A stretch of 64,000 bases of DNA from Saccharothrix algeriensis (GCF_016907655.1 NZ_JAFBCL010000001.1:4126001-4190000), one strand, 5' to 3'. Counted from the stretch's first letter, positions 37,203-48,514 are shown. Made by a program: numbers and translations. The notes: generated from the sequence alone by a model not told the origin.

Positions 37203-37853
37203 ATGCTGATCAACCTGCTGTTCCCACCGAGTTGCGCGGGCTGCCGAGCCGGGGGCGCGCGGTGCTGCGCGCGGTGCTGCGCGCGGTGCCTCGCGGTGTT
37301 CGGCCCGCCGCGCCGCGTCCCGCTGCCGGGCAAAGGCCCCCCGGTGTTCGCGCTGGCGGATTACGCGGGCGCGGCCCGGGAGCTCGTGCTCGCGTTCAAG
37401 GAACGCGGCCGGCGCGATCTCGCGGCGGTGTTCGGCGCCCTCGTGGCGGCGGCGTTGCCCGCGCTCCCGGTCCGGTGGCCGGGCGGGCCCGGGAATTGGT
37501 GGCTGGTGCCCGCGCCGTCACGCCGCGCAGCCGTTCGCCGCCGGGGCGGCTCCCACCTGCTGGGAGCAGCGCGGGCCGCCGGGCTGCCGGCGGCCCCCGC
37601 GCTGCGGTTCGCGCCGGGCGTGGTGGAGTCCGTGGGGCTCGACGCAGCGGCCCGCAGGGCGAACCTGGCGGGTCGCGTGCGGCTCGTCCGGGGCGGTCTG
37701 CCGCCGCCCGGTGCGGCCGTCGTGGTGCTGGACGACGTGGTCACGACGGGTGCGACGGCCTCGGAGTGCGCTTCGGTGTTGGAGGCCGCCGGTTTCCGGG
37801 TACCCGTGATCATGGCATTGACGACGGCTCGCCGATCCCACCCAGCCGGATGA
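37203..37853 (+). CDS. comF: ComF family phosphoribosyltransferase-like protein
   Basis: A 216-residue protein starting MLINLLFPPSCAGCRAGG at ATG 37203. The N-terminus carries zinc-finger cysteines (CAGC and a CCARC repeat arising from duplicated GCGCGGTGCT units), then VFALADYAGAARELVLAFKERGRRDLA and the PRTase loop VVVLDDVVTTGATASE (about residues 172-187). ComF proteins assist DNA uptake in competent bacteria and may act in DNA repair or recombination elsewhere. Order lpqB, comF, hpf matches mycobacteria. The 205-bp gap before it contains G/C-rich imperfect repeats of CCCGGGCCGG. Confidence 0.85.
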   Translation: MLINLLFPPSCAGCRAGGARCCARCCARCLAVFGPPRRVPLPGKGPPVFALADYAGAARELVLAFKERGRRDLAAVFGALVAAALPALPVRWPGGPGNWWLVPAPSRRAAVRRRGGSHLLGAARAAGLPAAPALRFAPGVVESVGLDAAARRANLAGRVRLVRGGLPPPGAAVVVLDDVVTTGATASECASVLEAAGFRVPVIMALTTARRSHPAG

Positions 37854-38287
37854 CCCGCCGGCGGGAACCTCGCGGGGCGTTCGGCCGTTGGCCGGATATG
37901 ACCCGCGTGCGGAGTCCGTTCGCCGCAGTCACGGTGCCGACGGGAGTCGGCGCGTGGCTGGGCCGTTCGGGTGAGCCGATGTCGGGGTGCAGCCCCGGTG
38001 CGCCCGCCTGGGGCCGGCCCGGAGTGGGTTCTTCGTCGCTGTGCGTCATGACCGGAAAAACCTGGAGTTCCCCCGCCCCGGGGGCTGTCGCCGCGGCGAA
38101 TACCGGGCTAACGTCCACCGCTATCAGCGTTCCCGGCACGCGGGGAGGAGGCGAACCGCCCATGACCCTGGCGCCGGTCGAGAGCTGAGGGAGACAACCC
38201 CCCGGCGACCCCTCGCGAAGGCGATCGCGGGGCCGGTGCCGCAACGATCCATTGCCATAGCTCGCAGCAACGCGAGGGAGGTCGTGT
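37854..38287. other. Leader region of hpf, no gene seen
   Basis: A 434-bp gap between comF and hpf. A short CCGCCGGCGG inverted repeat follows the comF stop (37855-37864) and could act as a weak terminator. Open frames here are not protein-like. The hpf promoter presumably lies in the last 200 bp, but no confident -10/-35 pair was found. Confidence 0.4.
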
Positions 38288-38986
38288 ATGGACATCGTCG
38301 TTAAGGGCCGCAACGTCGAGGTGCCCGATCACTACCGGGTGCACGTCGCCGAGAAGCTGGCCAGGCTTGAGCGATACGACCGCAAGGTCATCCGCTTCGA
38401 CGTGGAACTGTTCCACGAGCCGAACCGGAGGCAGTCGAAGAACTGCCAGCGGGTGGAGATCACGGGCAAGGGCCGGGGACCGGTGGTCCGGTCCGAGGCG
38501 AGCGCCGGTGACTTCTACGCCGCCCTGGACGCCGCGGTCGCCAAGCTGGAGAGCCGACTGCGCCGCTCGCATGACCGCAGGCGCGTGCACCACGGCCGAC
38601 GGGGCCCGACTTCGGTCGCCGAGGCGACCAGCGGGCTGGGAGCGGCGCTCCCCCCGACCCCCGTCGACGCCGACGGACAGGCGCAGGGCATGTGGCTGGG
38701 CCACACCGCTGTGCTGGAAGCCGCGAACGAGCCCGGAGCCGACTACGAGGGCATGGCGGAAGTGCCCGCGCAGCAGCGGTGGGAAGAAGACCTCGAAGAC
38801 AACCTGCCCGGCCAGATCGTGCGCGAGAAGGAGCACACGGCCAAGCCGATGACCGTGGACCAGGCCCTCTACGAGATGGAGCTGGTCGGCCACGACTTCT
38901 ACCTGTTCTCGGACGCCGACAGCGGCCGTCCCAGCGTCGTCTACCGCCGGAAGGGATTCGACTACGGCGTGATCAGGCTGGCCTGA
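38288..38986 (+). CDS. hpf: Ribosome hibernation-promoting factor, long form
   Basis: A 232-residue protein that dimerises 70S ribosomes into inactive 100S particles. It starts MDIVVKGRNVEVPDHYRVHV at ATG 38288 with GAGGGAGG 7 bp before it. The N-terminal S30AE domain (residues 1-110) contacts 16S rRNA; a charged linker follows; the C-terminal dimerisation domain (about 175-232) includes VREKEHTAKPMTVDQALYEM and SVVYRRKGFDYGVIRLA. Expected to be induced in stationary phase or stress. Confidence 0.95.
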   Translation: MDIVVKGRNVEVPDHYRVHVAEKLARLERYDRKVIRFDVELFHEPNRRQSKNCQRVEITGKGRGPVVRSEASAGDFYAALDAAVAKLESRLRRSHDRRRVHHGRRGPTSVAEATSGLGAALPPTPVDADGQAQGMWLGHTAVLEAANEPGADYEGMAEVPAQQRWEEDLEDNLPGQIVREKEHTAKPMTVDQALYEMELVGHDFYLFSDADSGRPSVVYRRKGFDYGVIRLA

Positions 38987-39146
38987 GGGAGAGCCGGCCC
39001 CCAACTACCTCCGTTCGCAGTCCCCGGCGTCTTCGCACGCCGGGGGCTGCGCCGCAAACCCACGGCCGCGCCCTTTATCCGCGGCTGGCGGTTCCTGCTC
39101 CTTTTGCTTTTGGGTTTCCGGCACGCCCCGTGCAGACCGGTGCTCT

Positions 39147-39590
39147 CGTGTTCTCCCCGTATGGCCTGCCCGGAGGGCTACCATGCTTTCTTGGGGGGTG
39201 CAAGCACGCTTTTCGCTTGCACCCCCCAAGAAAGCATGGTCGTCTTTGACAGGCCATGCGGGGGGAACACGACCGCTGTTTCTTTTCATTCTCCTTGGCG
39301 GCCTGCCTGTCCGGCGAGGACTCTTTTAATCTTTTCAGCCTTGGGCGGTACAGCACCAATTAGATCCGTACCGCACCGAATCTCACCTGGATCCGTGCGC
39401 GACCTTAGTAAGAAGAGCGGCCGAGAGGCCCCCAAGGAGGAGGAAAAGAAAGAGCGGTCGTGTTCTCCTCCCCGCACGGCCTGCCGGAGGCAATCATGCC
39501 GAGCAGGGGGTGTCAAGCGGTGAAGCGTGCTTGACACCCCCTGCTCGGCATGATTGGGCTGCGCCCAGGCCGTACGGGGAGGAGAACACG
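39147..39590. mobile_element. Composite paired-hairpin element, copy 2 (reverse orientation)
   Basis: A 444-bp unit in the gap between hpf and secA, inverted relative to copies 1 and 3. Hairpin 39147-39271: outer arms 39147-39168 and 39250-39271, inner arms 39180-39205 and 39215-39240 (26 of 26 paired), loop ACGCTTTTC (complement of GAAAAGCGT). Hairpin 39459-39590: outer arms 39459-39483 and 39566-39590 with an extra CTC insertion, inner arms 39492-39518 and 39529-39555 (27 of 27 paired), diverged loop. The core between carries the inverted repeat CTCCTTGGCGGCCT and GGCCCCCAAGGAG. The conserved outer flank beyond 39147 matches copies 1 and 3 for about 25 bp. Confidence 0.75.
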
Positions 39591-40188
39591 AGGCAACCGG
39601 TATGCGCACTAGGTGCGCCATTCCTTCGGGCATTGTGTGGAAGGGGTGCTTTGCTGCGTGCGCTGCCCTGGGTGCGTTGTGCTGGGGTGCGCTGCCTTGG
39701 GTGCGTTGCCCTGAGTGCGGTGGGCAGCAGCGTCCGATCCGTGTCCAGCCCGGCCGGTCAGGGCGTCGAGGCGTCCCGCTCCGATGCTCCGCGTGCATCC
39801 GCCCTCGCCTTCACGCGCCCGACCCGGACGTCACACCTTCGAGCGGAAGCGCGGGCAGTCGGCGTCCGCCGGACGGGCCGGCCGAGTACCACGACGACGA
39901 CTCCGACCGGGCGCAGGGGGCCGGCGCCGAAGGGGCCGGCGGGGTCGCCTCCCACCGTCGTACCCGGCCCGACCAGGAACGCAGTGGCGCCCGCCCGGCT
40001 CGGTGCCCGCCACCGCGCCGCCATACCGCTCCCGCGGCCCTCCGCACCCCTTCCTACCTGTGTCTGTGCACACACCTTCACGACTTGCCTACGATGGCGG
40101 GTGGTGTGGGCTCGTCATGGCCGTGGCGAGCCGGTGGAAGGCGCCCACCCCCGGGCGCGTCGCGATGAGGTAATGAGGTCGACCCGAG
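39591..40188. other. secA upstream region
   Basis: About 600 bp between the repeat element and secA. Near 39650-39720 short direct repeats of GCTGCCCTGGGTGCGTTG type occur. The segment 39720-40100 has open frames on both strands but no conserved protein. A weak GAGGTAATGAGG purine stretch precedes the secA ATG. No RNA gene was recognised. Confidence 0.4.
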
Positions 40189-43068
<2,880 letters not shown>

Positions 43069-43077
43069 GCACGTCGA

Positions 43078-43119
43078 CCGGAGCGGACGCCGCCCCCTGC
43101 GGGGCGGCGTCCGCTCCGG
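43078..43119. terminator. secA terminator
   Basis: Perfect 19-bp arms (starting CCGGAGCGGACGCCGCCCC) around a CTGC loop, 10 bp after the secA stop. No U-tract follows, which is usual for GC-rich actinomycetes. Confidence 0.8.
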
Positions 43120-43200
43120 CGGTTTCGCCGGTCGGTGCGTTCGTCGTTCGTCCACGGCTGCCGGTCGGCGCGGCTGCGGGTTGGTACGGCGGCGGGTCGT

Positions 43201-43590
43201 TCACGGCAGCAGGTGGAACTCCGTGCAGCACCAGTGGTCGCCGGCCCACTCCATCCGGGCGGCCAGCGCGCGGACCCGCCCCCGGCGGGTGACCACGACA
43301 CCGGCCAGTTCGGTGACCTCGTGGGTGATCCGGCAGAGCCGGACGCCGCCGAGGCGCACGCCCTGCCCGGCCGCCATCGCCCGGCCGACCCCGGCCGCCG
43401 CCGGCGCGGTGAGGACGCCGGCCAGCTGCGCCAGCGGGCGGCGGCCGTCCACGGCCTCCACGACGGCCGCCAGCAGCCGGTGCGCCGTGGCGGCCCGGCG
43501 GTCCGGTGCGGGCTTGCGGGCGCGCAGGACCCGGCGCGGGGATGACATGCTGAACCGAGGGGGCGCGCGTCGGCGGCGTACCACGATCAC
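43201..43590 (-). CDS. Rv3235-like (DUF6459-type) conserved protein
   Basis: A protein of about 129 residues from GTG 43590 (VIVVRRRRAPPRFSMSSPRR), or 115 from ATG 43548. Conserved part: ATAHRLLAAVVEAVDGRRPLA (about 35-55), LAGVLTAPAAAGV, then VRLCRITHEVTELAGVVVTRRG and VRALAARMEWAGDHWCCTEFHLL. This matches the small Rv3235-type actinobacterial protein encoded beside secA, of unknown function. It is convergent with secA and divergent from the HAD gene with 15 bp between the starts. Confidence 0.75.
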   Translation of the reverse strand: MIVVRRRRAPPRFSMSSPRRVLRARKPAPDRRAATAHRLLAAVVEAVDGRRPLAQLAGVLTAPAAAGVGRAMAAGQGVRLGGVRLCRITHEVTELAGVVVTRRGRVRALAARMEWAGDHWCCTEFHLLP

Positions 43591-43605
43591 CTGCGGGAGG
43601 TAGGT

Positions 43606-44016
43606 GTGCGCGGGTTGGTGCTGGACTTCGGCGGGGTGCTCACCGACTACGGCGACGACCTCGCCGCGAGCCTGCCGCCGCTGGCCGCCGTGGCGGGCGA
43701 GGTGCGGCGGCGCGGCGTGCGCACGGCGATCCTGTCCAACGCGGACGGCCTGTGGTCGCCGCCCGCCGGGTGGCAGGACCTGTTCGACCTCGTCGTGACC
43801 TCCGGTGAGGTCGGGCTGGTCAAGCCCGACCGGCGGATCTACCTGCTGGCCGCGCGGCGGCTGGGCGTCGAGCCGGGGGAGTGCGTGTTCGTCGACGACC
43901 TCGCGGTCAACGTCCGGGGCGCGGCGGCGGCCGGGATGGTCGGCGTGCACCACCGGTCCGTGCGGTCCACCGTCGAGGAGCTCGAAGTGCTGCTGGACGT
44001 CCCCCTGGGGGAGTGA
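43606..44016 (+). CDS. HAD-family hydrolase, minimal
   Basis: A 136-residue HAD protein starting at GTG 43606 (VRGLVLDFGGVLTDYGDDL), preceded by GCGGGAGGTAG. Motif I is LDFGGVL, so the usual second Asp (DxD) is replaced by Gly, as in some HAD-IA members that are not phosphatases. Motif II: AILSNADG (about residue 42). Motif III Lys: GEVGLVKPDRRIY. Motif IV: CVFVDDLAVNVRGA. It has essentially no cap domain and is shorter than typical HADs. Substrate unknown. Confidence 0.85.
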   Translation: MRGLVLDFGGVLTDYGDDLAASLPPLAAVAGEVRRRGVRTAILSNADGLWSPPAGWQDLFDLVVTSGEVGLVKPDRRIYLLAARRLGVEPGECVFVDDLAVNVRGAAAAGMVGVHHRSVRSTVEELEVLLDVPLGE

Positions 44017-44342
44017 GCGGTGACCTTCCGCTGCGGTATTCCACTCGGGCGGTGAATTGTCCGCCGACCGCGCCGGAACGTACATTCGAGTGGCCCGCCA
44101 GGTGGTCGCACCCGCTGTTCGGGGGCGGGCTGGAGCGTTCGGCGTTCCGCGAATCCGGGCCGACGGCCGGATGTCGCGTGACGCGCGCGGCAGGGCCGGC
44201 ACCGGAGGAGTGACGCCACAGGAAGGGTCGCGCGCGTCGGGCCGGTTCGTCGGCGGCGGGACGCCGAGGAGGGGTTGATCGGGCGGCGCGCGCCGGCGGT
44301 CATCGCGCCGGCGGGACGCGACCCCGGGTCGACCCGTGTTGA

Positions 44343-44383
44343 GCGGCGCGGGCGTCGGAGTGGCCCTCCGGCGCCCGCGCCGC
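44343..44383. terminator. Hairpin between convergent HAD and TrmH genes
   Basis: 18-bp arms (GCGGCGCGGGCGTCGGAG and its complement, 17 of 18 paired) around a TGGCC loop, just before the stop of the minus-strand TrmH gene. The 380-bp gap 44017-44398 otherwise shows no gene. Confidence 0.7.
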
Positions 44384-44398
44384 CGCCCGCGCGCCGCT

Positions 44399-45145
44399 CT
44401 AGCGGGCGGTGCGCCGCCGGACGACCTCGAAGCACAGCACGGCCGCCGCGCTGGCCACGTTGAGCGACTCGACCCCCGCCGCCATCGGGATGGACAGCCA
44501 CCCGGTGACGTGCGGGCGGACGTCGTCGGAGACGCCGGCGGTCTCGCTGCCCAGCACGTACGCGGCCCGCTCGGGCAGGTCGGCGGAGTACAGCGACTCC
44601 GGCGCGCCCGCGTCCAGGGCGTAGAGCGGGTACCCGGCGGCGCTCAGCTCGGCCGCCGCCTCCCCGGCCGTCGCGCACTTGAGCACCGGGGCCCGGAACG
44701 CCACCCCCGCCGACGCCTTCACCACCAGCGGGTCGATCGAGGCGACCCCGCGGCGCGGCACGACGATCCCGTCCAGGCCGGCGGCGGTCGCGGTGCGCAG
44801 GATCATGCCGACGTTCGCCGGCGTCGTGATGCCGTCGAGCAGCAGCACCCCGCGGGGCCGCTGCTCCAGGCCGCTCGCCAGCGGCAGCATCCGCGGGGCC
44901 ACGACGTCGGCCAGCACGCCCTGGTCGTGCCGCCCGTTGCCGGCCAGCACCTTCACCCGCTGCGCCGTCGCCCGCCGCACCGGCACGCCGCGGCGGTCCG
45001 CGGCCTCCAGGATCTCCCGCGCCGCCGGGCCCCGCGCCCCCTCGGCGAGCAGCACCTTGTCGACTTCCAGGCGGGGGTCGTCGAGGGCTTCGAGCACGGG
45101 CTTGCGGCCGTAGACGGTGACGAAGCGGTCCTTGGGGGAGATCAC
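44399..45145 (-). CDS. TrmH-family RNA 2'-O-methyltransferase
   Basis: A SPOUT methyltransferase of 248 residues starting at GTG 45145 (VISPKDRFVTVYGRKPVLEA). The N-terminal substrate-binding domain (residues 1-85) is of RlmB type. The trefoil-knot domain shows VLLLDGITTPANVGMILRTA (motif 1; about residues 100-119), AYVLGSETAGVSDDVRP (motif 2) and LSIPMAAGVESLNVASAAAV (motif 3, about residues 217-236). It would methylate a ribose in rRNA or tRNA using S-adenosylmethionine. Its upstream region holds the solo long hairpin at 45178-45274. Confidence 0.9.
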   Translation of the reverse strand: MISPKDRFVTVYGRKPVLEALDDPRLEVDKVLLAEGARGPAAREILEAADRRGVPVRRATAQRVKVLAGNGRHDQGVLADVVAPRMLPLASGLEQRPRGVLLLDGITTPANVGMILRTATAAGLDGIVVPRRGVASIDPLVVKASAGVAFRAPVLKCATAGEAAAELSAAGYPLYALDAGAPESLYSADLPERAAYVLGSETAGVSDDVRPHVTGWLSIPMAAGVESLNVASAAAVLCFEVVRRRTAR

Positions 45146-45177
45146 TGTGTCATTTTGCCGCGCCTTCGGCGCGGCGG

Positions 45178-45274
45178 CGTGGCCGCCTGGTAGTCGGCCC
45201 ATCGCGCCTGATTTCTTGCCGATCGAAAAGCGTGATCGGCAAGAAATGAGGCGCGACAGGCCGACGCGGCCACG
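45178..45274. repeat. Solo long hairpin sharing the GAAAAGCGT loop
   Basis: Inner arms 45203-45224 and 45234-45255 pair at 21 of 22 positions around the loop GAAAAGCGT, and outer arms CGTGGCCGC / GTCGGCC (45178-45199) pair with 45259-45274. The loop is identical to that of the composite elements, but the arms are unrelated in sequence. It lies between the divergent TrmH and kinase genes. Confidence 0.8.
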
Positions 45275-45288
45275 CGTGGGGTGGTGCT

Positions 45289-45390
45289 GAGGGAGGGGAG
45301 AGGAGAGGGAGGGGGTGTGGGGAGTGGGGAAGGGAGAGGGGAGAGGGGAGAGGGGAGAAGGGGGGTGTGGGGCGGATGGGGGTGGAGGGT
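45289..45390 (+). repeat. G/A homopurine tract
   Basis: Of the 100 bases 45291-45390, only nine are pyrimidines on the plus strand, with many GGGG and GGGGG runs separated by A. It can form G-quadruplexes or triplex DNA. It lies 50 bp before the kinase gene. Confidence 0.85.
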
Positions 45391-45439
45391 GTACCCGTTT
45401 GGGGCTTGTGTTGCGGCTCTCAGTCATGATGATCGTCAC

Positions 45440-46096
45440 ATGACTTCGCGCGACGAGGCGCACCGGTTGCTGGCCAGTGGCCGGGAGGCGGACGTCTACC
45501 TGCGTCCGGACGGCCTGCTGGTCAAGCGCAGCCGCGCGGGCCGGGACCTGGAGCCCGAGGCGCGGCTGATGCGCCACCTCGGCGCGTGCGGCGTCCCGGT
45601 GCCGAGGGTGCACGAGGTCTCCGGCGCGGACCTGGTCATGGAGTACGTGCCCGGTCCGCGGATGTCGCAGGAGCTGGACGCCAAGCCGTGGCGCGCGGGC
45701 GCGCTGGGGCGGGAGCTGGCCGAACTGCACCGCGGGCTGGACGACGTGCGCGTGCCGGACTTCCTGCCCGGCGAGGGCCGCCTGCTGCACCTGGACCTGC
45801 ACCCCGGCAACGTGGTCCTCGGCCCGGCCGGCCCGGTGGTGGTGGACTGGGCCAGCGCGCAGCGCGGCGACCGGCGGGTGGACGTGGCGCTGAGCTGGCT
45901 GGCCATCGCCGTGGCCCCGCTGCGGCCGTTCATGCGGCTGGCCCGCTCGCGGCTGGTGCGCGGGTTCCTCTCCGGCGTCGACCGGGAGGTGCGCGCGGCG
46001 ATGCCGGCCGCCGCCGAGATCAGGCTCGCCCGGCACAGCCGGGACCCGGTCGAGGTCAGCGCCGTGCGCAGGGTCGTGGCGAGGTGCAGCGACTAG
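45440..46096 (+). CDS. Small kinase-like phosphotransferase (RIO/APH fold)
   Basis: A 218-residue protein starting MTSRDEAHRLLASGREADVY at ATG 45440. The fold shows the nucleotide-binding loop SGREADVYLRPDG, the Lys strand LLVKRS, the hinge DLVMEYVPGPRMS, the catalytic loop HLDLHPGNVVL (about residues 115-125) and the metal Asp in VVVDWASAQRGDRRVDVA. It resembles lipopolysaccharide kinase/RIO-like or aminoglycoside phosphotransferase proteins, but the substrate is unknown. No resistance function should be assumed. It is 10 bp upstream of the acyltransferase-like gene. Confidence 0.85.
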   Translation: MTSRDEAHRLLASGREADVYLRPDGLLVKRSRAGRDLEPEARLMRHLGACGVPVPRVHEVSGADLVMEYVPGPRMSQELDAKPWRAGALGRELAELHRGLDDVRVPDFLPGEGRLLHLDLHPGNVVLGPAGPVVVDWASAQRGDRRVDVALSWLAIAVAPLRPFMRLARSRLVRGFLSGVDREVRAAMPAAAEIRLARHSRDPVEVSAVRRVVARCSD

Positions 46097-46106
46097 CCTG
46101 GTCGCC

Positions 46107-47492
46107 ATGCCCGACCGCCTGTCCGCGCTGGACGCCTCGTTCCTGTACCTGGAGGACTCCACGACGCCGATGCACGTGGGCGGGGTGGCGGTGTTCCGGC
46201 GGCCGAAGGCGGGCTTCGACTACGACGGGCTGGTCGACCTGATCGAGCAGCGGCTGTCGCTGGTGCCGCGCTACCGGCAGAAGGTCGTGCCGGTGCCCGG
46301 CCGGCTGGCCCGCCCGGTGTGGGCGGACGACCCGGACTTCGACGTGACCTACCACGTGCGGCGCTCCGCGCTGCCCAAGCCGGGCACCGACCGGCAGCTG
46401 CACGAGCTGGTGGCGCGGCTGATGTCGCGCCCGCTGGACCAGACCCGGCCGCTGTGGGAGGTCTACCTGGTGGAGGGCCTGGCCCGGAACCGGTCGGCGG
46501 TGATCACCAAGTCGCACCAGGCGGTGGTCGACGGCATCGGCGCGCCCGAGATCGGCCAGGTGGTCCTGGACGCGTCGCCCCGGCCCCGGCAGCCCGCGCA
46601 GTCGCTGTGGATGCCGCGGCCCGCGCCCAGCGGCCTGAACCTGGTCGTGGACGCGGTCGCGGAGGCCGTGCAGCGGCCCGGCGAGCTGGTGGAGAACGTC
46701 CGCAGCGCCGCCATGGACACCGTCGCGACCGTCCGCAAGGTCACCGGCGCGCTGGGCGGCCTCGCGTCGGCGGTCCGCACCGCCGCGACGCCCGCGCCGG
46801 GCAGCCCGCTCAACGTCCGGATCTCCCCGCAGCGCCGGTTCGCGGTGGCCCGCGCCCGCTTGGACGAGCTGCGCGCCATCCGCCGCGCGCACGGCGGCAC
46901 GGTCAACGACGGCGTGCTGGCCGTGCTGTCCGGCGCGCTGCGCAACTGGCTGCTGTCGCGCGGCGAGGTCGTCACGGCGCGGACGACCATGCGCGCGATG
47001 ACCCCGGTGTCGGTCCGGGACGACGACGCGAAGGGCGGCCAGGTGGCGGCCTACCTGGTGGACCTGCCGGTGGGCGAGCCGAACCCGGTGGTGCGGCTGC
47101 ACCACGTCAGCCACGCGATGCGCGCCCACCAGGAGTCCGGCCAGCAGGTCGGCGCGCAGACGCTGGTGAAGCTCTCCGGCTTCGCGCCGCCCACCCTGCA
47201 CGCGATGGGCGCGCGGGCGGCCAGCTCGTTCTCCCGGCGGCTGTTCAACGTGGTGGTGACGAACGTGCCCGGCCCCCAGGTGCCGCTGTACGCGGCGGGG
47301 GCCAGGATGATCGAGATGTTCCCGGTCGTGCCGCTGGCGAAGAACCAGGCGCTGTCGATCGGCGTGACGTCGTACGACGGCGGTGTGTACTTCGGCCTGA
47401 ACGCCGACCGGGACGCGATGCCCGACGTCGACGTCCTGGCGGGGATGGTCGAGGAGTCGGTGGAGGAGCTGATGGGAACGGTGTCTCAATGA
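46107..47492 (+). CDS. WS/DGAT-family acyltransferase-like protein
   Basis: A 461-residue protein starting MPDRLSALDASFLYLEDSTT at ATG 46107, the classic N-terminus of wax ester synthase/diacylglycerol acyltransferases. Condensation-type fold. The canonical HHxxxDG active site reads SHQAVVDGIG (about residues 136-145): the second, catalytic His is Gln. Later segments TVNDGVLAVLSGALR, NVVVTNVPGPQVPLY and LSIGVTSYDGGVYFGLNADR are conserved. It corresponds to Rv3233c/Rv3234c-type proteins near rsgA/aroA. Activity in triacylglycerol synthesis is uncertain because of the His to Gln change. Confidence 0.88.
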   Translation: MPDRLSALDASFLYLEDSTTPMHVGGVAVFRRPKAGFDYDGLVDLIEQRLSLVPRYRQKVVPVPGRLARPVWADDPDFDVTYHVRRSALPKPGTDRQLHELVARLMSRPLDQTRPLWEVYLVEGLARNRSAVITKSHQAVVDGIGAPEIGQVVLDASPRPRQPAQSLWMPRPAPSGLNLVVDAVAEAVQRPGELVENVRSAAMDTVATVRKVTGALGGLASAVRTAATPAPGSPLNVRISPQRRFAVARARLDELRAIRRAHGGTVNDGVLAVLSGALRNWLLSRGEVVTARTTMRAMTPVSVRDDDAKGGQVAAYLVDLPVGEPNPVVRLHHVSHAMRAHQESGQQVGAQTLVKLSGFAPPTLHAMGARAASSFSRRLFNVVVTNVPGPQVPLYAAGARMIEMFPVVPLAKNQALSIGVTSYDGGVYFGLNADRDAMPDVDVLAGMVEESVEELMGTVSQ

Positions 47493-47980
47493 GGGTCTAC
47501 CTGCCGGCGACCGTCGCGATGCTGCGCGACCTGGTGGAGCGGGGCGAGTTCACGCCGGTGGGCGGCACGGGCTTCGCGCTGACGCCCGCGCTGCGCGAGT
47601 CCTACGCCTCGGGCGACACCGAGGAGCTGGAGTACTCGGCGATGCTCGACGCGGCCCGCGCGTCCCTGCGGCTGCTGGCGGCCGAGGACAAGGCGGTGCC
47701 CCGCCGGGCGGTGGTCTCGGTGGACGTGGCGGAGGTCAGGCTCCGGCCGGACCTGGACTTCTCGGTGGTCAAGGTCGCCGGCCCGGTGCCGGCGGAGGAC
47801 GTCGCCGCCGTCCACCTGGACACCTCCGACGCGGAGGACGCGGTCCGGGAGGCGGTGGAGGTCGTCGACGCGGCCGACCTGGGCGACCCGGACGCGGAGT
47901 TCGCCCTGGGCGAGGCCGAGGACCACGAGCTGGCCTGGTACGCGCCCCAGGAGCTGCCGTTCGTGCTGGAGCTGATGTAG
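47489..47980 (+). CDS. DUF6912-type conserved actinobacterial protein
   Basis: A 163-residue protein whose ATG at 47489 overlaps the preceding stop by 4 bp. It starts MRVYLPATVAMLRDLVERGE, continues with GFALTPALRESYASGDTEELEY and VPRRAVVSVDVAEV, and ends in HELAWYAPQELPFVLEL. This is a conserved family in actinobacteria (Rv3231c-like), without known function. Acidic overall; no membrane segment. Probably co-translated with the acyltransferase-like protein. Confidence 0.82.
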   Translation: MRVYLPATVAMLRDLVERGEFTPVGGTGFALTPALRESYASGDTEELEYSAMLDAARASLRLLAAEDKAVPRRAVVSVDVAEVRLRPDLDFSVVKVAGPVPAEDVAAVHLDTSDAEDAVREAVEVVDAADLGDPDAEFALGEAEDHELAWYAPQELPFVLELM

Positions 47981-47987
47981 CGGGCGC

Positions 47988-48356
47988 TCACATGCCGGGC
48001 GCCGGCTCCCACAGCTCCACGCGGTTGCCCTCCGGGTCGACCACCCAGCCGAACCGGCCGAACTCCGAGTCCTCGGTCTGCGGCAGCACCTCGACGCCCC
48101 GGTCGCGCAGCTCCCGCAGCAGCGCGGGCAGGTCGTCCACGCGCAGGTTCAGCATGGCCCGCTGGCCGGGTTCGCCGAAGTAGTCGGTGTCGTTGGCGAA
48201 CAGCGCGAACGTGGTCGTCTCCGCCGCCGCCCAGTGGAACGTCACCGCGCCGTGCTCGCTCATCGGCACGCCGAGGTGCTCCCGGTACCAGCCCGCCAGC
48301 CGCACGGGGTTGCGGGCGCGCAGGAACACCCCGCCTATCCCGGTCACTTTCGCCAC
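47988..48356 (-). CDS. VOC-superfamily (glyoxalase-like) protein
   Basis: A 122-residue protein starting at GTG 48356 (VAKVTGIGGVFLRARNPVRL). It has two beta-alpha-beta-beta-beta modules: LAGWYREHLGVPMSEHGAVTFHW, and at the C-terminus FGRFGWVVDPEGNRVELWEPAPG with the metal ligand Glu in VELWEP. The family includes glyoxalase I, dioxygenases and resistance proteins; the substrate is not known. Convergent with the DUF6912 gene. Confidence 0.85.
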   Translation of the reverse strand: MAKVTGIGGVFLRARNPVRLAGWYREHLGVPMSEHGAVTFHWAAAETTTFALFANDTDYFGEPGQRAMLNLRVDDLPALLRELRDRGVEVLPQTEDSEFGRFGWVVDPEGNRVELWEPAPGM

Positions 48357-48514
48357 GACCGCGCACCGTACTACCGAAGGCGCGAAGCGGTGATCACCCG
48401 CCGGGTGGCGCGCCGGTGGGCGCGGGGAGCCCGCGGCCTCGCAGGCGTCGGGGAGGGGGTGCCGTCGGCGCTGCCGGGGGCCGGCTCGCGCGAACCCGGC
48501 CGCGCCCCGCCGGC

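Noticed and set aside
39104..39523. Open frames within the composite repeat elements (also 17360-17726 and 52342-52730)
   Set aside because: The same peptides recur in both orientations because the DNA is palindromic; no ribosome-binding site or conserved fold.
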